Assembly: GCA_964020085.1 (NCBI GenBank) | Contig: OZ026600.1 | Span: forward strand, 17,069,143-17,133,142 | Origin: Micromussa lordhowensis | Lineage: Eukaryota; Cnidaria; Anthozoa; Scleractinia; Lobophylliidae | Direction: 5' to 3' | DNA: 64,000 nt | Shown here: positions 1-12,100 of the stretch, piece after piece | Layout: every line of letters starts with the position of its first letter | Position numbering within the stretch: position 1 is the stretch's first letter | Position numbers and translations under genes: made by a program | Notes under the pieces: generated by a model | Seen by the model: the letters and a program-made list of their open reading frames with translations, nothing else | Told to the model about the DNA's origin: nothing | Databases searched by the model: none

Positions 1-2
1 AA

Positions 3-197
3 ATATTTAAGTTCGAGCTAGATCACTTGTTAGGGGTCCATATCAGAGGGAGATATAAAGATGGTTTAATATCCCGGGAGATTGATATAAAAGCTTGTGT
101 ACAGTATGTCAAGACAAATTTGCATTTGATTTACACCTCGACCATTGAACCATTTCTCCTTCAGTTTGTAGTTGAAGCCATCAATTCCCTTTTCCTC
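3..197 (+). CDS. KNTC1: KNTC1 coding stretch upstream of window exon 1 (right end unresolved)
   Basis: This frame is open from base 3 and reads like protein (FELDHLLGVHIRGRYKDG, then LHLIYTSTIEPFLLQ). It is in the same frame as exon 1 but is cut off from it by TAG at 198-200. A donor at 168 (ttt|gtagtt) would keep phase but leaves an intron of only 33 bases. The donor-like aca|gtatgt at 104 breaks the frame. An acceptor could also lie at 10-11 (atttaag). I trust that it is coding; its right-hand edge is uncertain. Confidence 0.5.
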
Positions 198-3100
198 TAG
201 ATACGTTGCAAAGCTACTTTAGAGGTAATGCGGCATGCGATGATTCCTTGGAGTGACAGTGTTGAGAAATTGGTTACTGAATTCATGGCAGCCTATCCAA
301 AGTAAGTGATTCTAAAGACTGATGATTACACATTAATTAAGTTAAATATTCAATTTGTGCCTGCTGTAAAAAAGCTTTAAAAATGAGTTAAGATTATACA
401 GTTTAATTTGCCAAGAAGACAAACTTTATATTTGCTTATTGTCACTTTAATTGAAAAACCTTGCCGAACATTTTTCCTCTTCATAGTGACATTGACCTTA
501 AAGAGCAATATCGACTTGTCGAGCTGAAAAAGATGCTTTCTCAGTATGGAATGAGAAGCTTTCATGTTTCCTATGCTGCACGGGCTAAGGTAAAACAATA
601 ATTATATGCACATCTTCACAAAAATGGAACATATGAAGTACATTTGAATTGGATTTACAGTCCTGTTAGGTGTGCACTTCTACTGGACTCTTGTTTCACA
701 GTCACAGCAGGTGTGAATCTACAAGATTTGATTGGCAGTATGTGTTATGGAAGTATATGTAATTATTATATATTGATAAGTTAAGCTTGGCAGAAATTAT
801 ACTACAGTTGAACCTCCTGTAAGCGACCACCCAAAATGTCAAACCTAGGTGGTTGTTTACGGAGCTGGTCCCTTATGAGAGCTTGGACCATATTAGGTTG
901 AAATATTGCCTCATTAGCATTGTAATAGTACTGTAGAGTACCCCATGCATCAATGCCCATCTAGACCCATAAAATAACTTTTAGAAGCCACAAAAATATT
1001 TAAGCTTTCCAAGGTATTTATTCAGAGTATAACGCCTTACTATCTAGTTGCCACTGTATTATCTGTGAAGTGGTTACAGGAAGTTAAAACAGAATTAAAA
1101 TTTCAAAGTTTTAGCTCTAAAAGTGGTTTCAGTTGCTTATGAGAGGTGGTCGCTTACAACAGGTTCCAAAGGTGGTGATTTGTCTTGGAAACTTTTGGTA
1201 TTTTGGAAAACTGGTCGCTGAGGAGAGGTGCTCGCTTACGAGAGGTGGTCGCAGCCGATGGTTTCACTGTAGAAAGATTTTACTCACTCGCTAGTTACAT
1301 GTAGTTACTATAACTAATGACAGATGGCCAGCAACTCCCCTAAAATCGTAAATACAAGGAGATTCTTGTAGGTCGACTGTTACAAATTTATTTTGCTTCC
1401 TTTCTGAGGTACCAGCAGTCTTTGGAGATGTATGTGTCGCAGATCATATTGTTTTCACATTAATATGTTTCCATGTAGGTTAGGTAAGGTTAATATGTAG
1501 GTTAGTCTCTTATAACTTGAAGAAAAAACAATTTAGAAATTCTTAGACTTTTTTGACATTCAATTCAGGCAATAGCAAGATACATCCTAACAAGGGACCA
1601 GCCAACTGTAATGGAAGATGCACTGAAGGTAACTAAACAAACATGCACAGTTGTTTGTTTCTGTGAGATTCTTAGTAAGCTCTTGTTGTTTTTAGTCACG
1701 TGGTAACTCGGAGTGCAGCTATTTTTACATGCTTTAATCACCAGCATGTGTAAGCCTTGAGTCCAGTCCTCGAACGTCCATTGTAAAGCGTACACAGATA
1801 TACGTACATTGCTTTACAATACTAATGCTACTTACTCTACTTACAGTACTACCTTTACCATACTAATGCCTACCTAGCACATATTACCCTAAAGTTACAT
1901 TACAGTCTATATACATGTACAGTTCTAAAATCACAGCATAAGCAGACATGTAAATAGATTGCAAATTAAGGACGTTCGCGCTAATTGTTTCTGCGCATCC
2001 TTACTGCGCACACAAATTCACACGCCACGTCATGCATCGAGCGCGTGTGCTACAGTAAGTAATAAAATGGATAATGATAGGGCAGATGGCTATTGCTATA
2101 GCTTTGTCTGGATTTAACGATCTTGGACGCTCGGTGACCCCTATTTTTTCTTTGATGGATCATTTTCTCTACTGACTTTTTACGTTTAGCCAAAAAATTA
2201 AGAAAGTCTATCGAGTGGAAGTTGGAATTTTTTGCAAAATGCACCATCGAATTCCTTTGTTTTTAGCTCTTCATCCGTCTGGTGGTTTCAAATGTCTCTT
2301 GAAGGGTTAAGTTTTGTGAAAATGTCGGCAATATTTAAAGTTATTAACGCAACAGATTCACCTATACAAAATTTTGCCAGTTTGTCTCTGTTGATTCCTC
2401 TTGGATATTTTAAGCTAGAGACCTTGGAGACCATGCTGATTTACGTGCGCCAATGTTCAAAATCAGACTAGTTTTCCACATGCTTTATCTCTGAAATGAA
2501 GTCCGTGATCCCCAATTGTTTCTTTATTTCGGAAAAAAGTAAATCATTCTCTGTCCGCAGTAGAAGTTTGAAGGAAATCTATCGAGTAGAACATTTTCGC
2601 GCAAGCATCCTTAAGGTGCAAACCCCATGCACAAATCCCACTTCTTATTAAATTACACAAACAAATGCCACACCGATTTTTTCCTTCAAATTCCTGGAGA
2701 TTACTAATACTGACTACCTTTGTGTAAGAGGTAATTGCAACAAGCTTACTCAATATTGTTTTCTATTTATTCTTCATACATGTAGGTGTAAGACCTCTCT
2801 TTATCTACTGCTTCAATTTCGTTTATTTTCTGTGACCATTTAACTGTACTAAATGTTCTTTACAGGTGGTTGCTTCTTACAGTCATGTCACTGAAGATGA
2901 AGCTTATGTATTTCGACTTCAAAAATTATGTCTTGATGAGAAGGTACACAAATTAAAACAGTTTTCTTTGGAATCTTTTAAATCATAAGAGTTATGACCA
3001 ATTGTTCTTAGTCATCCGGAGCTGATGTGTTATGTTTTTCTCTCTTTTTGTACATGCAATCTACCGTGTGAAACAGAGTTGTGCATTAAATAGAGTATCC

Positions 3101-6100
3101 AACATTTTAGTCCTTCTTCGCTCCTGGCCCGAGTGGCGTTTCACGAGAAGGACGTCTGCGGAAATTCCATACTGATGACACAAACAGCACTCGTGCCACG
3201 AGCGAAGAAGGATGGCTTTTTTCGCAGGCTATAGAATGTGGCAACATATGTTTTTGTATATGAAAAGAAATGATAGCACATGTTTGTTGTAGATTCCAGC
3301 CTGTTTGGAGTTGCTGGAGTCACTTGCATTACAACAGGCAGAAAAGTATGCTCATGAATTGGTGACTTGGCTCTGTGGGATTCTAGAGAAAGACCAAAGT
3401 GATGAACAGGTTGGATTGGCATTAATTTTTATGTTTCCTAATTCATTCTGTTAATTTATAGGTATACATTTTCGATGCGACAAGGATCTTCTATCTGAAT
3501 TTCAAAGCAACTCTTTCCTTTTTTGCTGATGATATGACATTCTCAACACCCTTGAATGACTCCAACTACTGAATCATGCCTTAAGTCCTTACTCACTTTG
3601 TACTCATTTTAAAATCTAAATTGCTGTTAATGTTTTATTCACTGCACATACATGTAACATTGTGTCCCATGAGACAAGCATGATCTATCCCCACAACTTC
3701 CACTACAGTGGAAACCCAGGAAGAGTTTCCACTGCTGGATGCTTTCCTTCTGTCTCCTTCCTTCATGAAATAGGCTTCCTATTATTTTCCTCTGTGACTT
3801 ATGCCACGACGATCATTGTTTTCTAGATGTTTTGTGTCTTCTATGTGTCTTTATGTCTTCTATCCCCATGGTTACCCTCTGACTGATGCAATAAGGATTA
3901 GGGCTTGATGTCTACAACGTATAACATGTTCCGTCCTCCTATTATGCAGCCCCCCCCCCCCCCCCCGGAATGATGACAGAACAATGAGTGTTTCCGAGAT
4001 ACTTTGCTTCCTCTCCCTCCCCTGTAATCTTTCGCTAGTGACTTATACCAGAGGGATTAGGGTGTGTTTGTTTCTCAGCATTGGACTGACCATGGTCTGT
4101 TTCAAGTTCTTTACATTTCTTCAGCTTATACATGTATAAAAGGATGGTTAATATTGTGTTATTGATGTTTTGGTTGCATTGATCCTGTACTAAGGTATTA
4201 TCAATGATTTAGGACGGCAATTCCGAGAAGATAGTTGCTGCTCAAGCAGGAGTTGCAGTTTTGAAGTTCATGAAAAAGCATGGTAAGTATGTAATTGAGA
4301 ATTAGTTTCTTTTTATAATTCTTCTTTGTTATTTTTTTCCTTTTAGCATTTTCCTATACAGACAGGTTGTTTAATTTGCTTATTGTGCATGTATCTGTTT
4401 TTCTTTTTGTAATTTACAGATCTCTCCTCCTTTGTGGAAGTGAGCGATTCTCTTTCTACACTGCAAATGATATCTGCCCTTCAGGTGAGGCTTTTTCCAT
4501 TTTCCAATCTGAATACATAGGATTTCGTTAGTAGAGTGTTGTACAGATGCATCTAACTCTACATTTTTTACGTTTTTTTTCCAGAAAGAATATTCATTAT
4601 TTTTATCTGTTGAGGAGTACCAAATTCCTGATATTAGGAATGGGCTATTTGATCAATATCTGCAGCGATATCTAGGGTGCAGCGAAGAGAAGGTTCCCAG
4701 TTATGGCGATGAAAAGGCAAGTATATACTAGTGCGTATTATGAGGCAGTGAACAGAACAATTAATACAGTAACTTGATCTTGCTGTTGACCAGTGCAAAG
4801 ATTGTTTTTGGTTAAGTGGGCATTGCAAGGTGTTTGGGTGGTAGGGTGTTGGAAAATGTGTCATTTTGAAATGGGTGCTTGAGATTGATCTGCTCCCATC
4901 CAATGGTGGAAATCCGATGTAGGAATTATATTCCTTTAACTTTATGCCACGTTTAGAAGCCAGATGTTCCAACAGACAATACACCTTATTCCAAAATGGC
5001 CGCCATGTTAGTGTTCTTTTGTTTGCTTGCAAATTAGCCCTTGTTGCCTCGTTCAAGGTAAAATATTCTTTTGAATTTCGAGTTTAAGAACGAGGCAACA
5101 AGGGCTAATTTGAAGGCAAACAAAAGACCACTAAAATAGCGGCCATTTTGGAATAAGGTGTATAGTCCCAGAAATTATTCCAGTTGGAGTAACAGAATGT
5201 TACTAATTTCAAGTCAAAGCAAAGTAGATTGTTTTTTCACACTATCCCTTAGAGATTTCTGAAAACAGCATCTGAACTGAAGCATCTGCTTACTTGGTGT
5301 TGACTTTATGAATCACTGTTGTAAAAGCCAGGTGGTTTGTCTTCTTGAGCTTCTGAGACTGGCTGTACAAAACACACACACTACATGTAGCGTAACATAT
5401 TAAAGAACCCCATGAGATGAGGCCGACCAGTTGCCTGTTACATAGCTAGAAGGAGTTGATTTCAGGACCACCGAGTGCAAATCCTTTTCAGCAGCAGGGT
5501 GGAGGATCTGATCCCAGAACCTCCCAGTTACATGTTCATCACCCTAGTCATTAGGCGAGTCTGTTTCCTAATCCCCAACAAGACTAGCTGACCACTCTTT
5601 CAGTGCTTTGGCAATGACAGTAAAACTCATGTGTAAGTTTTGTGGTAGTTATTGGCACTTTAGGCTAAGTAAGTCCTCTAGGTTCTTAATTTCTTTGAAG
5701 GAGATATAAAAAATTGGGTTTGGTCCTTAAACATCGAGTATTTATTCACAACTGTATAATGATAAGCCTTACAAAACTGATTACTGAATTCATATGTACT
5801 GTTGTCTCTATAACAAGAGTTCATAATTTAACTGTAATCCACATATATAAGATACTGCTTGGTCTTCCTTGGCTAATCAGGTTCTCTTTTTTTCATATTA
5901 GCAGCAGCAGGTTCTTAAACCACCAGGTTCTTCCACCTGCGTTTTACTGTAGCATACACTGTAGGGTTGTTAACCAGGGCCCGGTTGTTCAAAGCCTGAT
6001 TAAGCTAACCTGGGATTAGCGAGAAGTTTGATTTCAGTTTTGTAACTATTAGGTGAGGTTTTATGTTTATATTGTTTTTTCTTCAGTTTTGAGCTTGAGT

Positions 6101-9100
6101 AAGCTCAAACTATGCAAAACATAAGCAGTCAAAAAAGTTTTTTATAGAAGAAAAATTAATACTTTGGTAAACGTTTAATCCTGGGTTAGTGTAAACCAGC
6201 TTTCGGACAACCCGGCCCAGCACAACAAGCATTATAATGCAACTAAAAGGGTAAAGTGTTAAGTCCCACATCAACTAACACTTTCTGATATACACTGTAC
6301 GTGGCCTTTATATTTGATACTTTACAGAAGGATCCTCCAAAGATAAGCAGTGAGGTGCTCTCTGGGGCAAAAGATGTCACTTTGACAAAACTATTTAGGT
6401 AACACATCTTGAGTTTTAAACATTTTACTTTAGCCATGTGGGATGTATAAAATCAGCTGTCAAATTGTCAGCGATCAAATTAGCTGTACTTAATAGCAAA
6501 ACTGCATATATATCAGGTTTGTTGTTTATGACTCATTAGTGTACATCCGTTGCCAATGGTTCAAAGTATCAAACTGCTAGCTGAAGTCATGTTATACTTG
6601 TTGTTCAAAGTTTGATAGAATCTTCATACATGTATGCTCTTGTATGCAGACTTGGTGAGCTGGTGGGTGTGTCAAAGGAAGAAATAAGACAAGAGCTCAT
6701 GTTGAAAGCACTGTCCAGAGGCGATATATCTTATGCTCTAGATATGTGCAGGTATCTTATAAAAAAACTTTGAACATTGGTTATAATTTGTGCTTTTAAC
6801 TGTGTTGCTGTTGCCTACAAGAACTCGAAGCCTTATAATTATATTAGATACATGGGTAAGATATCTTCATCTACAACTAATTAAGTCGGTAAAGCGTCCT
6901 GAGACATCGCGAGTCCAATGTTTCTTACAAATAGATTACATAATAAGTTTCTTCCTAAAGAAAAGAATAAGAACATGAAAGAATATAAGAAAAATAGCAT
7001 CAAGTCTCTCAAAGACGAACCTCACATTGAGTGTGAGAAGAGTACTTTTAACATCTCCAAGCGGCTGTGTATGATGTGCATTCTATGTACATGCTGTGTA
7101 TGAATTGGACTTATTTATAAAGAATCTGGCAATTTCGGACTATGCACATGTAAATTGTCTGTTTTTAGAGAGCTGACTGACAAAGCTCCATGTGAATCAA
7201 CTGCTTGTTCCCTGTACAAAGTGGCCCTCAATCTTTGTGAGAAGCTAGCAGATGGGCGTTCCATAGTCACTGACAAAAACAAGAACATTTGTGACGTGAC
7301 ATACACCATACATCAGCTGCTTTGCCATGCCGCAACACACTGTTCACCTGGTAAGTAGACTGTGCAAAGAAAACTGCAATATGAGGTTGCTCCAAGATGT
7401 TCGTCATCTTTTAAAGCATAAGTTGGGACTGATCTGAAGAGTCTAAGTATTGTAATTCAGGGAAATGCTTGGGCGACAAGATGAGAGCAAAACTATAGAA
7501 AATCCAGCTAAAAATTAAGAAGACAGTTATCATACAAAAGCACCCATGAAGACAATGGATTACCATGTAGTTCTGATAGTACCAACGTAACCCAAAAGTA
7601 GAAAATGCTCTTAAAGGAGGGATAAAACTTGATGGCCGTTTGAAAATCCCAAAAGGAGTGACGATCCAAAGGAAGCAGTTGGACGCAATTTAATTTGTTG
7701 ACGTGTAGCACTTTTATTTTGCGGGGTTAAGTCAATACTTTTCCAGTCTCTGAGGCATAAGAAACGAACTAAACACAGCCGATCAAAGTAACAAAAGTTA
7801 AAAACATTTCATTTACTTCCTTGTTGATGCCTCGCTACTTGAAAAGGAAACCGCACAAATTAGTTCCCAGCGGAGATTTCAGTCAATTCGAGCCACAAAA
7901 ATTTGTTCCCGCAAACCTCCAAAAATCGTTGATCCGCAAAATAAAAGTCCTGCAAAAATTTCATGCTACACATTATTAGAAACAGCTGAAATATCAGATA
8001 CAATAACCTGAACCAAAACGATCTGGTATTTGTATTAAATGACCCATATGACAAAGACAATACAGTACTCTGTCTGGTGTGACATGAACGTTTTTAAACA
8101 AGCTCTAACCCTTATTTCATTTCTTTCTGTACACTGAGGACAGTCTATATTTATTGAGGTCAATCGTCCACATAGGTTACATGTTTTAGGCACTTGAAGT
8201 AGTGACCCTGGTCCCTGAAAAGCTGCGATCTTACAAAAGTGCCGGTAGGAAAAGGCTACTAAATCAGAGAGTCACGAGGGTCGCTAATCTGAGCATAGTA
8301 CCATGTTGAAAAGCAAGTGCAAGGACAGGTCATAATATAGTAAAGATGAAAGAAGAAACTTTATGTTGATGTGTCAACAATAGAAATATCAACTTCATTT
8401 GCTTTACAGTTCAAAGAAAAAATAGAATTTGGTTGAAGACCTCTTCTATGATGTGTCAGTGGTTTTGCGTACTAGAAATAAAATGTTAGACTTGAAGGTT
8501 TGTTTAGTTCAGTGAAGATTGACCTCTCCGGCATCAACATTAACCACATGTGAAGAAAGTACATGACAATTTCCTCTGAAATATTTTGACCCAGCTTGGT
8601 GTGTTGGCTTGAGGTCAAAACCACGAAGGAAAAAAAACAACTATAACTTACTTATTTGTATTGATTTTTTTGTTTTCTATGTTTAGAACTGTTGTGTGAC
8701 TGTGCGGAGCTGTGCAAGTGTTGTCGTCTGACAGACTGTGTATATTCACAGTGCGAGAGTGGAGATTATGGATTTTCTGTTCAGTCAACTCCACAAAAGT
8801 GAGGAGATTTTAGCCTCACATTTTTTTTAATGTAAATGGTCTGATATTATTCTCATGAACTAATGCTCTGAGGTAGTAGTGGTTTGTGGAAATGGCTTTT
8901 TAAATTGGTACATTCACTATTCTTGTTCATCGTTACCTTCATCTGTCATCTTCATCATCGTCATTGTGTTTTCTTCTTGTCGTCATTGTAATTATCAGAT
9001 TAAAGTGCCCATATCATCAAAATTTTTATTATCCCATCTGATTCTCTGTTTCATGCAATTAACTTCTGCGAAAAAAATTTTCGATTTGGATAAAAAGCGA

Positions 9101-12100
9101 TCTTTTAATGAAGTTTTAAAAACCTGAAAATCCTATTTTCTTGCGGTCGACCCGTGCCGCTGATCACAGCATCGACATGCTCAGAACTGTGACGTAGATT
9201 CAGGAACGTGTGAGTTCAGGCTTGACTTATGTCACTTGTTTTACCTCTGTAAATTTAGCTTCTTGTCCATGCAAAATGCTCCTTTCCAGCATTTTGTATG
9301 AGCTACTAACTTACATTTACAGAGGTAAAGCAAGTGAGATGAGTCGAGCCTGAAGTCACGTGTTCCTTAATCTACTGCACAACTCATTCAAAACGAAGGG
9401 AAGACTGGTGCGAATGGTGGACCAAAATGGCGGCAAATTTGAACGATTTTAAAACTTCTAAAAACGATTGCATTTTATCCAAATCGAATTTTTCTTTCGC
9501 AGAAGTTCATAGGGTGATATATACCATCAGATAAGAAAATAAAAAAATTGACGATATGGGCACTTTAAGTTTTTTCCTTCGAACTATTGATTAATTTATT
9601 ACCTAATGAAACTAGCTAATTAATTAATTAATATTATTAACTGTCATCTCTACCAGATGTATACTTATTTTTGTTATCTTGTCCCATTCAGTTCCAACCA
9701 GGATGCATTTATCGAATGGACGTTTGGTGAAAGATTTAAAGAAGACTGCCTAGTGTTGGACTCCTTTGTTGCTCTGCCATTGGCTGCAAAAGTTAGCATG
9801 GCTGCTCTTCCTGGTAAGGGTCACGTGTTTACAGGGCTGCAGTAGTTTTGTAGGAGGTGCAGACATCTTATGAAGACAAGTGGAGGGATTCTGATATCAG
9901 TGAAGCCTTGGAGCCAAGGCTGGCTCATAGCTGCCGGAGCTTATCCCGGTTTCTGTACCATGAAGCGGCTAGAAGTATTTCTACTTCCCCTGGACGGGAT
10001 GCTAGTCCATCGCAGGTCACTCCCCGGCAATTTTGTTAGGTTTCCCCAACAAAAGTAGCGGTTACCCATTTATACACCTGGGTGGAGAGAGGCACTGTGA
10101 GAGTAAAGTGTCTTGCCCAAGAACACAACACACTGTCCCCGGCCAGGGCTCGAACCCGGACCGCTCGCTCTGGAGTCGAGCGCAATAACCATGAGGCCAC
10201 CCCACCCCGCTGATATCAGCCTGGTGGGGATTTTGTTGCCTTCGTGCGTTAGACCCAGATGACTTCCTGGTAATGGTCCCAAGCCGCAATAGTTTTGTAG
10301 GAGGTGTAGACATTCTGTGGAGACAATTGGGGAGATTCTGTTGCCAGCCTGGTGGGGATATTGTTGTGTTCTTGGGTTAAACCCAGAAGACTTCCTGCTA
10401 ATGGTCACATGTTTGCAGAGCCACATAGTTTTGTAGGAGGTGTAGGAGACAAGAAGAGGGGAGACAAGAAGAGGGGAGACAAGTAGAGGGGTGACAAGTA
10501 GAGGGGTTTGTTCTATATTCTTGGGTTAGACCAGACCACTTCCCGGTAATGGCCACATGTTTGAAGGGCTACAATAGTTTTGTAAGAGGCAGAGTCACCT
10601 TATGGAGAATTCACTTGAAGAGGGTCATGCAGGTTCATTATAGTTGATTTTCTAGTGTTGCGTTTTTGGATAAAACCGAACACTCCCTCCTCCAGTGTCA
10701 CGTTCCTTCATGGTGGACCCGTAAAAATATATATAACAACCTGACAAACGTCCTGTAGGGTAGTGTACAGTGCATTAGCATTTTATACCAGTACATGCAC
10801 TTCATACTGCAAAAACCTGGCTCCACTCCTAACCTTGCATGGATTTCGTCAGTGAAGTGACAAGTCACGTTGGCAGCTTGTGGTGAAAATCACACTTGGA
10901 GCCCTAAAAAGGGGGTCACGCACAGCTTGCTCATCTTCAAAATGTTGCCCTTTTTTTTCAACTTCGTTTTAATCTGTTGTGATCTTAATAATAATAATAA
11001 CAACAATAATAATAATAACTTTAAGTGTCGAGTGTATTTAGCACTGCCGTGCTAATTGCAAATATTTTAAATAGAACATAAACGATTAGAGATTCTAACT
11101 GGTGTGAGGCGGACTACTTGGCTATTTACACAACGTAGTCGAGGAGTTGAACTCGGGACTACCGAGAGCAAATCCAGATAGCGGTAGGATGAAGGATTTG
11201 AACCAGGGACCTCCAGATTTCAAATCCAGCGCCCTAAACCGCTCCGTCACGTCGCCTTCTCCTTGTCTATCTTTGCCTATCCTTATTTCGTTTTGGTTTA
11301 TTACTGCCTTGCTGGGTTTTGCCTAAGTTAGTACACTATTATTTTTAAATGTTCTACATTTTGAAGGTCATTTTGCAAGTCACAACATACTCTGTTATTG
11401 TGGGGTACCTCTGTAAGTTCAATGTGTCTCAGGCTTTTTCTCTGTCGTAAACAGGATGTTCCAATCCAGGTAAACAAGGACCATTCTACCAAACGAGGGT
11501 GGCTGGGAGACCACGACTCTGCAGAGGTATACTAGCACTGCTTACTGTGCTCGAGTCTGTAGTAAGTTTTCTCTTTGTGGCATCTTCTAATCTCCTACTT
11601 TTTTTTCTTTTTTAAGATTCAAAGGTAGTTGAAAGTGCCGACGTGGAGAATCAACCGTCACATTTAATGTTGACCAGTGCTGCTGGACTAAATATGATAA
11701 GACACTTACATGAAAACAGTTTGTGTGAATTGGCCTTGCAGTATTTACTTCAGGTGAGCCGCTTGCTGACTCATGACCTGAATTTATGTTCCAAGAAAGG
11801 TCTATTAATTTGTTGTTTAAATAATCCAGTTTTGATCTAACTGAGACCACTAAAAGAGCAGGGTTTATTTGCTTCATTAGCATAAGCAATTCAGTTTCTG
11901 ATGAAGGTACATATAAATCAGTTTTGAATATTGAAAAGTTGTAGTACGATTAACTCCGCCAATGAATATGAGCCTGATGTATTGAATACGTTATGTGCAA
12001 CACGGATCTAAAAACTCAAAATTTTACAAAGAATGTATGAGCTCATTAACGCTTTTACCACCCAGAAATTTTGCAGCTTTTGAAAGACTATCTCCTTGAA

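Larger units (their letters stand above)
9806..10610 (+). repeat. Tandem repeat of about 125-150 bp units starting at the exon 13 donor
   Basis: Four diverged units share cttcctggtaa.ggtcacatgt and tagttttgtaggaggtg. Unit 1 contains the real exon 13 donor (cttcctg|gtaagg). Units 2-4 are near 10220, 10344 and 10506. A SINE is inserted in unit 1 at 9901-10209. Unit 3 contains a 15-base minisatellite. Confidence 0.75.

Noticed and set aside
4634..5056. 140-codon minus-strand open frame
   Set aside because: Antisense to KNTC1 exon 8 and running into the foldback MITE; a chance frame.
11196..11256. Possible tRNA gene (Leu/Ser type)
   Set aside because: Stems are imperfect and the sequence runs on into a SINE body shared with 5440-5570.
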